The position numbers were made by a program, and so were the translations under genes. From Candidatus Aminicenantes bacterium UBA647 (lineage in GTDB: Bacteria; Acidobacteriota; Aminicenantia; UBA2199): a stretch of DNA of 14,604 nucleotides. Positions within the stretch are counted from its first letter, which is position 1. The number at the start of each line of letters is the position of its first letter. Below, piece by piece: positions 1 to 7,830 of the stretch. The stretch lies in assembly GCA_002299555.1 (NCBI GenBank), contig DBOL01000024.1, forward strand, positions 1 to 14,604, written 5' to 3'. The notes under the pieces were generated by a model. The model did no database searches and had not been told where the DNA came from. It saw only the letters and a list, made by a program, of their open reading frames with translations.

Positions 1-875
1 TTAAAGATATCTTGTATTTTTACTTTTTTTGCCGGTATAAATGAAAAAGAGAGATCAGCGCCCGGTCTTACTTTTAATTTTGAGAGCATTGCGAATCCTC
101 TCCAATGTCTTAAGGTGTTCCTTTCAGAAATAAGGGTTTTCTGATCTGAATATGCTTTTCTGAAACTGAATGTCTCCTCATCAGACTTGTTGTACCAGCC
201 TCTTTTTATTGCGTACTCTTTAATGTCTTTTGAACCCATATAGTTATTTCGGTCATTAAGATCTATTTCATCCAGCGTATAATAGTTTGGGATAATAGCA
301 ATGCTATCATCCGGGACTCTTTTTGCTGCCCAGTGTTTACCTTTTACAATATGCATTAACCACCCTTCTCTGGCATCAGCGAAAGCATAGGTCCTCCCTG
401 AAGAGTAATACCCATATTTCTCAACCAATTGGCCGGCTATTTCAACGGCTTCCCTGGCATTCTCCGCCTGTTCAGCAACGATCCGCCTTAAGGCCATTCC
501 GATACCTCCATCAACCAGAGAGGGTTTATCCTCCCTTGACATACAGGCATTGGAGACTATCACAACTCCTTTATCGTTTATATATGAATCGGCAAACTCA
601 GTACCTGCTATTTCCAGCCAGAGAAAGCCATGACCTTTTGAGAGCTTTAAAAGCCGCCCGTTCTTCAATTTTATTGTTCTCCCTGTTTTAGCACTTTTTC
701 CTATCTTATGGACATCCACAAAAAAGTTTTTCCCTTTATCATCTTCGTTATGGGCGATCATCACTGATCCCGAAACAGTGGCATCTCTCCCTGCTATTAT
801 CGTAAAACAATTTTCCGATCCCGGTAATGAAAGGTAAAAACTGATGATCAATATAACTAATAATGTTTTTTTCAT
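1..875 (-). CDS. Exported peptidase family C69 dipeptidase (PepD-like), partial at the left edge
   Basis: The frame opens with ATG at 875 and stays open to the window edge, giving 291 residues without a stop. Residues 1-20 form a signal-peptide-like stretch (MKK then a hydrophobic run). Immediately after comes Cys23 followed by TIIAGRDAT (25-33), GS (36-37) and HNEDD (42-46). This matches the N-terminal block of family C69/U34 dipeptidases, in which the cysteine becomes the N-terminal nucleophile after the presequence is removed. The family hydrolyses dipeptides, so an exported copy would act on short peptides in the periplasm or outside. The C-terminal part is missing because the window ends. 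No Shine-Dalgarno sequence is visible; the leader is almost pure A/T. It is separated by 355 bp from the upstream gene on the same strand, so it probably has its own promoter. The family call is firm; substrate is unknown. Confidence 0.85.
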   Translation of the reverse strand, partial: MKKTLLVILIISFYLSLPGSENCFTIIAGRDATVSGSVMIAHNEDDKGKNFFVDVHKIGKSAKTGRTIKLKNGRLLKLSKGHGFLWLEIAGTEFADSYINDKGVVIVSNACMSREDKPSLVDGGIGMALRRIVAEQAENAREAVEIAGQLVEKYGYYSSGRTYAFADAREGWLMHIVKGKHWAAKRVPDDSIAIIPNYYTLDEIDLNDRNNYMGSKDIKEYAIKRGWYNKSDEETFSFRKAYSDQKTLISERNTLRHWRGFAMLSKLKVRPGADLSFSFIPAKKVKIQDIF

Positions 876-889
876 ATTATTTATATAAC

Positions 890-919
890 ATTATATTTTC
901 TTTTTTTAAACTTTGTACA
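890..919 (-). promoter_or_regulatory. Possible sigma70-type promoter of the C69 dipeptidase gene
   Basis: On the minus strand a perfect TATAAT (890-895) lies 14 bp before the ATG at 875. An 18-bp spacer separates it from TGTACA (914-919), a 4 of 6 match to TTGACA. The region is very AT-rich, so a chance -10 match is possible. The implied leader is only about 8 nt with no ribosome binding site. Confidence 0.35.
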
Positions 920-963
920 ATTTTTTATATTTATACTTTGCTTGAACACACCCCTGGTTTCAC

Positions 964-979
964 TGCAACTAAAGTTGCA
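964..979. repeat. Perfect 7-bp inverted repeat with 2-nt centre
   Basis: TGCAACT-AA-AGTTGCA is a perfect dyad. A further copy of its GTTGCA half lies nearby at 1001-1006. The size and symmetry would suit a dimeric repressor site, but it sits about 45 bp upstream of the possible -35 of the dipeptidase gene and no regulator gene is adjacent. A terminator role is unlikely because the loop is too small and there is no T-run. Confidence 0.3.
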
Positions 980-1230
980 CGCGGAAAATTCACTGCCATG
1001 GTTGCATTTCAGCCTTAAATACCGAAAAAGTGATTCATCAGTCAATGTTCGCAGTGTAAATTAATGTCTCATCCATATTTGAAGAACTGCAATCCGGAAG
1101 TTGACGAAATGGCAAGGTATATAGCCGGAATACGCACTTTGGAAAAACATGGAAACCCCGTTGCTTTGTAAGTTTCATGAAAAATAAAATTTCAAATGTT
1201 AAAGCAATGCATCGGTAACTCAGGGAGTGT

Positions 1231-3510
1231 TTAATTTTTCCGGGGGAATAGAAATCCGGCCAGCATATAAACAAATGCTGCGGTTATCAGTCCTGCAGAA
1301 AAATTCCAGTTTATCGATATAATAACTGTGATGACCGATCCAAGAACAGTGGCAAAAGCATTAGCTCCCCAGGCCCAACCTGTCATCTCGGGATTCCCTG
1401 AAGAGATATTCCTGAGCCCCAAAGGGAAATAAACACCCATTGGGATGCCTGGAATACTGATCAGGAGTAACGAAATAACAGCTCTTATCAAAAGAGGAAA
1501 TTCAATAGAAAGATAGATCAGATTGAATAGAAAGAGGGAATAGATGATAAGTACAATTGTTATGAATATAGAGATGTATAACATTCGATCCCGGAATAGC
1601 TTAATGATCTTTTCTGAATGATAGCTGCCGGCTCCGGCTGATAGAAGAAGTGAAAAAATTATTACAGAGATTGAATATGAAGGGTTACCAAGTAGGAGCT
1701 GAAATATCTTAATTAAAATGATCTCCACCATAATAAATGCCAGGCCGATGAGAGAGAAATAGGCAATGTTTCTTGTGTTTTGTCTTCTGCCTCTTAATCT
1801 CAGAGGAATATAAATGAACAATAGTGAAAATACTATTGCAATTGCCAGAATAGAAATATAAACAGTATTTGTATATACAAGTACCCTTTCAACTTTCTCT
1901 GTTGCCATCCCTTTAAGATAATTATTTGAAAAATTTAATTGTCCTATCTTATTTGGTTGATTGAAGTATGGAGAATTATCATAGACAGGGGCAATATTCA
2001 CAGATGATCCTCTGATAACATCTTTATATGCCGGTGAAGTAAGTTTGTAATAAATATTTTCTTTCTCCTCGAAAGGTGAATAAATTATCTCATTTTTCCC
2101 GGCAAATTTTTTCAGGATGAGTTTGTCTCTTTCTTTGATATTCCCTTTTTTCATAAAGAAATAATTGAATCCATTCCTGATCTGGATCACATAGAATTTT
2201 TTTTCAGGTTCTGCAACACCTAATTCTCTCAGGGCTTCAAACGCGGTTGAAAACATTCTTTCCCCATAAACATGAACAATAGACAGGAAACCATCTTTTG
2301 TAAGATGTTTCCAATACTCTTTAAAGGCCTTTACTGAATAAATGTAAGTTTCGGAAATACTGAGGCCCCCGGATAAAAGTGTATCCTTGGGATGAGAGTT
2401 CACCATCTGGATAACATCAAATGTTTTCCCGAGTCTTTTTAAGACACTTCGCCCTTCATCATTTATAAGAAAAACACCTTTTCGCTTGAATATATTACCA
2501 ATATAATCTGAATATTTTCCTGCTGCCAGCCTGCAGAGTTCCGGGTCCATTTCCACTGCAAAGATCCTTTTAAAACCATTTGAAACAGCACAAAGGACTT
2601 CATATCCGCCTGCAGACCCAATTATAAGGGCTGATCCTTTTTTAGCAAGTTGGTACGGGATCGCTGCATGGGTCCATTTCAATTCCTTTTTAAGTATCTC
2701 ATCCTCGGATGTTTTTACAAACCAGGTTTGCTGAGTCCCGCAATTAAGCCATACTACTTTCTTATTTTTGTTAAATATGAAGGGGGCAACATCCACCTTA
2801 TTAATAGGGCTCCACTTTGAATATTCAATTCGACCTTTTTTAAGATCGTTTGTATAGTCTCTTTTTTCTATCTTCGGGATAAGCCTGAAAAGATCACCTG
2901 AGAAATTGATCCCGAGAGAAAAAAGTAGTATTAAAATAACCGAGATCAACACTCTTGATCTGATCCCTGTTTCGGAAATTATGGCCCATGTAATAACAAG
3001 AAGTATTGAAATGATCATCATTGCTTTCATCGGCCCTGTTCCTGAAATCAGAGGTATTATAAGCAGGCTTCCGAATGCAGCACCGGCCAGATCATAAAAG
3101 TAGAGTTTCCCGATCTGCTTAGAATTTTCTGCAAATATCCTGACCAACACGGCTCCACCGAGAAAAAACGGGAGAATGAGAGCGAGAAAATTTATAATAA
3201 GGAAAATCAGGTTTACCGGAGATGAAAAAAGATTTAGAAAATCTATCTTTACTACCAGTGTAAGTTTAAGAATTAACGGGAGAGATAACGCAAACAGGAG
3301 TATATAGTGATCTGTCCTGAACCTTTGCTTTCCTCTGATCATTGAAAACTGAAAGCCGCTCAGCCCTGTTCCGAAAAGAGCAAGTGAAATGATAAAGAAT
3401 GCAAATGAGCTAAAATAAATTGCCGAGAACAATCTTGTATAAAGTATTTCAATCAGGATCACTGACAATGCAGTAAATGCCGTCACCCAGATGATCTTTA
3501 GCCTGATCAT
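1231..3510 (-). CDS. Membrane protein with fused spermidine-synthase-like domain (second paralogue)
   Basis: This 759-residue protein has a hydrophobic N-terminal block of several membrane segments (about 1-205), a soluble Rossmann-type domain (about 225-480) and a second membrane block (about 545-757). The middle domain shows the glycine-rich nucleotide-binding motif GSAGG (298-302), the acidic ribose-contacting position in VEMD (E320) and DEGR (351-354). The second block has VEIILIKIFQLLLGNP and IPMGVYFPLGLR, recognisable in fused membrane spermidine-synthase-like proteins. Where true spermidine synthases have the DxxD active-site pair, this protein reads VIQMVNSHP (366-374), so both aspartates are absent. 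It probably binds SAM or a related cofactor at the inner membrane; the reaction is unknown. Its ATG is 21 bp after the stop of its upstream paralogue, so the two are cotranscribed. The ribosome binding site is weak. A membrane methyltransferase-like or degenerate enzyme is the main alternative. Confidence 0.85.
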   Translation of the reverse strand: MIRLKIIWVTAFTALSVILIEILYTRLFSAIYFSSFAFFIISLALFGTGLSGFQFSMIRGKQRFRTDHYILLFALSLPLILKLTLVVKIDFLNLFSSPVNLIFLIINFLALILPFFLGGAVLVRIFAENSKQIGKLYFYDLAGAAFGSLLIIPLISGTGPMKAMMIISILLVITWAIISETGIRSRVLISVILILLFSLGINFSGDLFRLIPKIEKRDYTNDLKKGRIEYSKWSPINKVDVAPFIFNKNKKVVWLNCGTQQTWFVKTSEDEILKKELKWTHAAIPYQLAKKGSALIIGSAGGYEVLCAVSNGFKRIFAVEMDPELCRLAAGKYSDYIGNIFKRKGVFLINDEGRSVLKRLGKTFDVIQMVNSHPKDTLLSGGLSISETYIYSVKAFKEYWKHLTKDGFLSIVHVYGERMFSTAFEALRELGVAEPEKKFYVIQIRNGFNYFFMKKGNIKERDKLILKKFAGKNEIIYSPFEEKENIYYKLTSPAYKDVIRGSSVNIAPVYDNSPYFNQPNKIGQLNFSNNYLKGMATEKVERVLVYTNTVYISILAIAIVFSLLFIYIPLRLRGRRQNTRNIAYFSLIGLAFIMVEIILIKIFQLLLGNPSYSISVIIFSLLLSAGAGSYHSEKIIKLFRDRMLYISIFITIVLIIYSLFLFNLIYLSIEFPLLIRAVISLLLISIPGIPMGVYFPLGLRNISSGNPEMTGWAWGANAFATVLGSVITVIISINWNFSAGLITAAFVYMLAGFLFPRKN

Positions 3511-3531
3511 TCTCTGTACTTACTCAGCGAT

Positions 3532-5844
3532 TTACCTTTTGGCAGATCTTTTGATATCTTTAAAAAATATTATTCCGGAAAGAATATACAGCAAAGCTGC
3601 AAGGATCATGGCAGTTGAAAAATTCCAGTTAATTGCAATAATAACCGTAATCACAGAACCGATCACAGTTGCAAATGCATTAGCTCCCCATGCCCATCCT
3701 ATCATTATTTTGTCATCTGTTCCGAGGTATCTTAATCCTGAAGGGAACATTATTCCCATTGGAATTCCCAATACAGATATCAGAAGGAGTGTGACAAGTA
3801 ATCTCATTGCAAGGCTCAGATGGATCAACAGATATGTGAAATCAAAAAGGAAAAATGCATAGATGATCAGAATAATGAAAATAAATATTGAAGCATACAA
3901 AACGGTCTTTTGCTTTAATAATTTGTTGATCTTGTTCGAAAGCAAACTACCGATCCCGGAGGATACCAATAATGCAAAAATAATAGCTGAGATAGAATAG
4001 GCAGGGTTCCCGAGAAGTAATTGAAATATTTTGATCAATATTATTTCTACTGTTATAAATGCCATTCCGATAAGGAAGAAATATAGAATGACAGGTTTAT
4101 GACTTATCTCCTTCGTTTTCAATTTCAGTGGCAGATAAATGAACAAAAGGGAGAACAGAAGGGAGATCCCGAGGATCGAAAGATAGACACTATTTGAATA
4201 TTTAAGAGTTACATTAATTGCTTTCCTTGCTTCTTTGCTTAAAAGTAGATTATTGTCAAATGAAAATTGTCCGATCTTGTTAGGTTGATTAAAATATGGA
4301 GAGTTATCATATACCGGTGAGATATTTACTGAAGATCCTGCGATGGTTTCTTCAAAATCGGGCCCGGCCAGATCATAATAGACATTTTCAAGTTTTCTAA
4401 ATGGAGAGTAAGCTACATTTTTTACCCTTGAAAATTTTTCAAGTTTTTCTACATCTGTTAAGTTCAGGTCACCCTTCTTCATGAAGAAATAATTGAATCC
4501 TCCGGGGGGTTGGATAACATAGAATTTTTTCTCCGGGTTTTCAATACCCATCTCATTGAGAGCCTGAAAGGCAGTCGTAAACATCCTTTCTCCGAACATG
4601 TGGATAATAGAGAGGAACCCGTCATCATTCAGATGATTCCAATAATCCTTAAAACTCTCAACTGTGTATATGTATGTTTCTGAAAAACTCAGGCCACCTG
4701 AGAGTATGATGTTTGAATTGTGAGAATTTACCATTTGAATAACATTATATTTCCGGTCTAATTTCCTCAATACATGTCGTCCTTCATCGTTAATAACAGT
4801 AACTTCTCTTCTTTTGAACAGATTTCCGATATATTCTGAATAAGAATTCTCAACGATATCGCAGATCTCGGGGTCCATTTCAACAGCAAATATCGGTTTG
4901 AAATTGTTGGTGAAAGCACATAAGACCTCATAACCACCTGCTGATCCAATGATAAGAGCAGGTCCACTCTTTGCGAGCTGATATGGGATTGATGATTGGT
5001 TGTATTGGATCGGTGCCATCCGCTCAATATTCTCCGGTGGTTTTACAAGGTATGATTGTTGTGTCCCGGCATCCAGCCAAATAATCTTTTTTCTCTTAAA
5101 CATAGGAGCAACATCTATTTTATTTATCGGGCTCCATTTTGAATGCTCGATCCTGTTCTTATGATAGTCGATAATATAATGTCTTTTTATTATCTTCGGC
5201 ACTATTGGGAATAATTTTTCTGAAAATTTGTACATCCCCCCAAGTAATATCAGCAGGGCCAGAAGAAAAATTCCTTTAGTCTTCAATTTTAATTTTGAGA
5301 GAGAGAACCACAAAAGTGTAAGTATTACTGAAAGAATCAATATCGATCGGGCGGGTCCGAATTTAGTAATGAGAGGTATTATGGCAACTCCACCAAGTGC
5401 AGCACCGATCAGGTCAATAAAATACAATTTCCCTATCTCATCCGAATACAGCGTGAAGATCATAACAAGTGAAACTCCGGCTGCAAAGAAAGGGATGATA
5501 AGAACTATAAAGTTTATGACCAGAAGTAGTAAATTTGTCATAGGGTTGAACAGGTGTGTGAAATCTATTTTTGCGACCAGAGTGATCTTGAAAATAACAG
5601 GAAGCAGAAGTGCGTATCCCAGAACAAAATATTCAAGATATTTCAACCCGCTTTTATCTTTGGTTAACTTGCTGAGGGAAGTGAAAAATCCGCTCAGGCC
5701 ATAACCGAATAAAGCGAGAGATATCATCAGGAAAGCAAAAGAACTCAGGTAGATCACCGAAAATACTCTTGTATACAGAATCTCAAAAACAACCGTTGAA
5801 AATGTAATAAAAAATATAGTTAATAATATATTGCCTTTTTTCAT
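3532..5844 (-). CDS. Membrane protein with fused spermidine-synthase-like domain (first paralogue)
   Basis: A 770-residue protein with the same architecture as the next gene downstream: N-terminal membrane block (about 1-205), cofactor-binding domain (about 225-485) and C-terminal membrane block (about 550-760). Key motifs are IGSAGGYE (299-306), VEMD (321-324), DEGR (353-356), SGGLSFSETYIYTVE (382-396), which fits this fused family, and VYDNSPYF (511-518). The catalytic aspartates of spermidine synthase are replaced (VIQMVNSHN, 368-376). Long stretches, such as residues 511-526, are nearly identical to the paralogue at both protein and DNA level, so the pair arose by tandem duplication. AGAGGG (5851-5856) lies 6 nt before the ATG and fixes the start. 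A strong promoter lies just upstream, so the pair can be transcribed separately from the GWxTD operon. The activity is unassigned; polyamine synthesis is not supported. Confidence 0.87.
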   Translation of the reverse strand: MKKGNILLTIFFITFSTVVFEILYTRVFSVIYLSSFAFLMISLALFGYGLSGFFTSLSKLTKDKSGLKYLEYFVLGYALLLPVIFKITLVAKIDFTHLFNPMTNLLLLVINFIVLIIPFFAAGVSLVMIFTLYSDEIGKLYFIDLIGAALGGVAIIPLITKFGPARSILILSVILTLLWFSLSKLKLKTKGIFLLALLILLGGMYKFSEKLFPIVPKIIKRHYIIDYHKNRIEHSKWSPINKIDVAPMFKRKKIIWLDAGTQQSYLVKPPENIERMAPIQYNQSSIPYQLAKSGPALIIGSAGGYEVLCAFTNNFKPIFAVEMDPEICDIVENSYSEYIGNLFKRREVTVINDEGRHVLRKLDRKYNVIQMVNSHNSNIILSGGLSFSETYIYTVESFKDYWNHLNDDGFLSIIHMFGERMFTTAFQALNEMGIENPEKKFYVIQPPGGFNYFFMKKGDLNLTDVEKLEKFSRVKNVAYSPFRKLENVYYDLAGPDFEETIAGSSVNISPVYDNSPYFNQPNKIGQFSFDNNLLLSKEARKAINVTLKYSNSVYLSILGISLLFSLLFIYLPLKLKTKEISHKPVILYFFLIGMAFITVEIILIKIFQLLLGNPAYSISAIIFALLVSSGIGSLLSNKINKLLKQKTVLYASIFIFIILIIYAFFLFDFTYLLIHLSLAMRLLVTLLLISVLGIPMGIMFPSGLRYLGTDDKIMIGWAWGANAFATVIGSVITVIIAINWNFSTAMILAALLYILSGIIFFKDIKRSAKR

Positions 5845-5881
5845 AGAATTCCCTCTCTTGTTTTAAAAACCGGAATCAGTA

Positions 5882-5910
5882 ATTATACGATAAGAGGCCT
5901 CTTCTGGCAA
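5882..5910 (-). promoter_or_regulatory. Near-consensus sigma70-type promoter for the synthase-like gene pair
   Basis: On the minus strand TTGCCA (5905-5910, 5 of 6 to consensus) and a perfect TATAAT (5882-5887) are separated by exactly 17 bp. Transcription would start near 5875, leaving a leader of about 30 nt that contains the AGAGGG ribosome binding site. This is the best promoter match in the window. It lies in the 95-bp gap between the TPR-protein gene and the synthase-like pair, so these may be two transcription units rather than one. Confidence 0.65.
5892..5903. promoter_or_regulatory. Perfect 12-bp palindrome in the promoter spacer, candidate operator
   Basis: AAGAGGCCTCTT is its own reverse complement and lies wholly between the -35 and -10 of the promoter at 5882-5910. 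A protein bound here would block RNA polymerase, the usual arrangement for a repressor. The palindrome has no loop and no T-run, so it is not a terminator. It does not resemble LytTR sites, which are direct repeats, so another regulator would be expected. The function is inferred from position and symmetry only. Confidence 0.4.
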
Positions 5911-5939
5911 ATCTTCTTTGCAATAGTTTTTTTAAAGGA

Positions 5940-6878
5940 TTACAGGCTTTTGATGATCTCTTTTATAGTTTCAGCTTCGGGAGAACTATTGTCGATCTCA
6001 AGAAATTTCTTAAAACTTTCCACAGCACTTTTTATATCGCCTTTATTTAAATATGCATATCCCAGTTTAACGTAAGGAACAGCCCATCCCGGTTTTATCT
6101 CAGAAGCGATCTTGTAATATTTTATTGCTCCGTCTGAGTTATTGTTCCCGAAATAAATTTCACCTACATTATATGCCAGAATCTCATCTTTCGGATTCAT
6201 TTCAATTGATTTCCTGAAATATGATTGAGCTTTCTCAAGATCATTCTTCAATATATATATCTCTCCAATGCGGGCAAGCCCTTTCGCCTCAAAGATCTTG
6301 TCATTTGTTTTATTTGCAAGTTCATTCAAAAGTATGTATTTCTTTATCGCTTTTGAGTATTCATTTTTTTCTTTCAGGCAATTCCCGACAAAGAGATTGA
6401 TCTGATAATACTCAGGATTATTCTTGGAGAAATCTTCAAAAAAGATCAAAGCCTCATCAAAATTTTTTTCTTTATAAAGTTTTAAGCCATATTCAATTGA
6501 TCGCATTTTCTTTTTCACTATTTCTTTTTCAGATATTTTTACTTTTAAATTCATAAAAGGGTTTCTGTTCATCTGGCTTATTTTTATTCTCTTTGTAATG
6601 GAATCAAAACCTTCTTTTTCTGCTGTTATGTCATATTTCCCGTAACCAAGGCCTATAAAGGTCCATACACCTTTGCTGTTTGAGATCGTTGTCCGTGGAT
6701 CTCCCTCTTCATCAAGAAATATCAGTGAGATTTTTGCACCTTTTAATGGTTTATTCTTCTGGTCTGTCACATTCCCTTTCAACCTGCCGGTCCCCCTTCC
6801 TGCCTGGCCGAATGAAAATGCTGAAGCAAGGAGCAGTATTGTGATTATGCAAATACTTTTTGAATATATAGTTTTCAT
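5940..6878 (-). CDS. Exported protein with carboxypeptidase-regulatory-like domain and TPR repeats
   Basis: The 312-residue product starts with a signal peptide (about 1-24: KxxxSK, hydrophobic ITILLLASAFSF, then GQA). A carboxypeptidase-regulatory-like beta-sandwich follows at about 30-115 (GRLKGNVTDQKNKPLKGAKI, then SKGVWTFIGLGYGKYDITAEKEGF). Residues about 125-310 form tandem TPR units, recognisable by motifs such as YGLKLYKEKNFDEALIFFE and LGYAYLNKGDIKSAVESFKKFLEID. No enzyme motif is visible. Such proteins usually act as periplasmic scaffolds, and the N-terminal domain type is shared with the receptor across the divergent region. GAGGTG lies 6 nt before the ATG and overlaps the stop of the preceding gene region; the gap to that gene is only 13 bp, so it is the last gene of the GWxTD operon. 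The partner is unknown. Confidence 0.85.
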   Translation of the reverse strand: MKTIYSKSICIITILLLASAFSFGQAGRGTGRLKGNVTDQKNKPLKGAKISLIFLDEEGDPRTTISNSKGVWTFIGLGYGKYDITAEKEGFDSITKRIKISQMNRNPFMNLKVKISEKEIVKKKMRSIEYGLKLYKEKNFDEALIFFEDFSKNNPEYYQINLFVGNCLKEKNEYSKAIKKYILLNELANKTNDKIFEAKGLARIGEIYILKNDLEKAQSYFRKSIEMNPKDEILAYNVGEIYFGNNNSDGAIKYYKIASEIKPGWAVPYVKLGYAYLNKGDIKSAVESFKKFLEIDNSSPEAETIKEIIKSL

Positions 6879-6891
6879 ATTTCACCTCTGA

Positions 6892-7830
6892 TCAAACTTT
6901 CAGTCTGATCCTTTTTTGCACTTTTATATTATTTTCAAGATTTTCAAGAATTATAATGAACTCATATTTACCTTTTTTAAGGTTTATTGGAATAATAAGT
7001 TCTGAAAATTTTGCCGGTTCCTCAAGATCAGTTTTTTTAACAATAATTCTTTTTTTTTTTTTAATAGAATATATTTTGTCGGAATTGAGAAGATTATAAT
7101 TCAGAGTTATTTCCACATCAGAATAAAAATACTCCGGATCTGACTTGAAGTAGATATTTTTATTTTCAAAATGGAGAATGATATTAAAAGTATTCTCCGA
7201 AATTTTTTCTATTCTTACTTTAAAACCATATAGATCTTTTGTTTTTGACACTCCCGGCTTCAATAATTTTGCACCTGCCAGAAGCTGTGCAAGATATCTT
7301 GCTCCGAGGGGTGTGAGGTCTAATGATCCGCTCCTGTTTCTGTCAACAAAAATTATTGGGAAACTTCCGTAATACCAGACCTCGGAAGGGAGTGAGTACA
7401 TTGAATATCCCATAGGGAAGGATTCTCTGAATTCGGGAGGGCCCAGTTTAATGTAAACCCTTCCTCTATCTGTCTCCCAACCTTCTTTCCCTTCATGACT
7501 GAAAAGATGGTCAACCATACTGATCCTTGCCATGAATTCATCCCTGAATTCATTTTCAATAGTTTCAGGGTCTGGATCTCTTTTGTCCCAGAAATTCTTA
7601 AAGAATTCATCTCTCTCTTCATCAGTTGAAAGATTCAGGAATGCTTTCCTCTCCTCTTTTGTGATCAGGAATTTCAGTTTTCTGAATGAATCCCGATATT
7701 CTGTAGAAATTTTATTAAGCAGCCAGTAACTTTTTGAACATCCGAAAGAAGCTACAAGTAGCACCGAGATAAGAAATAGAGGAATAGACCGGATGAAATG
7801 TCCTCTAAAACTGTTATCATGATCATTCAT
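6892..7830 (-). CDS. GWxTD-domain lipoprotein
   Basis: The product is 312 residues from the ATG at 7830; an in-frame GTG at 7839 would add three. The N-terminus has a hydrophobic segment ending in SFGC (Cys31 from the ATG), a plausible though imperfect lipobox, so the mature protein is probably membrane-anchored. The GWxTD domain spans about residues 40-165: FWDKRDPDPETIENEFRDE, then GWETD (117-121), GRVYIKLGPP and VWYYG. A beta-rich tail completes it (about 200-312). GWxTD is named for its motif; its biochemical role is not established. The ATG overlaps the stop of the upstream gene (ATGAATGA, 8 bp), which implies translational coupling and a shared function with the larger GWxTD protein. 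Neither start has a good ribosome binding site, as expected for a coupled gene. Confidence 0.88.
   Translation of the reverse strand: MNDHDNSFRGHFIRSIPLFLISVLLVASFGCSKSYWLLNKISTEYRDSFRKLKFLITKEERKAFLNLSTDEERDEFFKNFWDKRDPDPETIENEFRDEFMARISMVDHLFSHEGKEGWETDRGRVYIKLGPPEFRESFPMGYSMYSLPSEVWYYGSFPIIFVDRNRSGSLDLTPLGARYLAQLLAGAKLLKPGVSKTKDLYGFKVRIEKISENTFNIILHFENKNIYFKSDPEYFYSDVEITLNYNLLNSDKIYSIKKKKRIIVKKTDLEEPAKFSELIIPINLKKGKYEFIIILENLENNIKVQKRIRLKV

Larger units (their letters stand above)
876..1230. other. Intergenic gap without a convincing gene
   Basis: This 355-bp stretch separates the stop of the second synthase-like gene (1231) from the start of the dipeptidase gene (875). Positions 880-950 are AT-rich and hold the possible dipeptidase promoter; 951-1010 holds a short dyad and a repeated TTCACTGC (959-966 and 989-996). 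A 35-codon plus-strand reading frame (1064-1171) has no ribosome binding site. No hairpin followed by a T-run is visible after the stop at 1231, so the end of that transcript is not apparent. Confidence 0.6.

Noticed and set aside
323..691. 122-codon plus-strand frame opposite the dipeptidase gene
   Set aside because: It is the antisense shadow of a frame with clear C69 motifs and has no domain or ribosome binding site.
1064..1171. 35-codon plus-strand frame in the gap, a possible remnant of a decayed gene
   Set aside because: Too short, no ribosome binding site, and I recognise no family; adjacent frames do not extend the similarity to anything.
1038..1274. 78-codon minus-strand open frame overlapping the end of the second synthase-like gene
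   Set aside because: It starts inside the membrane-protein gene in another frame, lacks a ribosome binding site and has no recognisable domain.
1231..5844. Annotation of the twin genes as speE spermidine synthases
   Set aside because: The cofactor-binding motifs are present, but the DxxD active-site aspartates are missing and large membrane blocks flank the domain, so a polyamine role is not supported.
5892..5903. Palindrome read as a terminator of the TPR-protein gene
   Set aside because: It has no loop, no T-run follows it on the minus strand, and it lies within a good promoter.
7581..7589. TTTTGTCCC, a near copy of the LytTR repeat
   Set aside because: It is a single copy in coding sequence for the conserved DKRDPD block, so codon constraint explains it.
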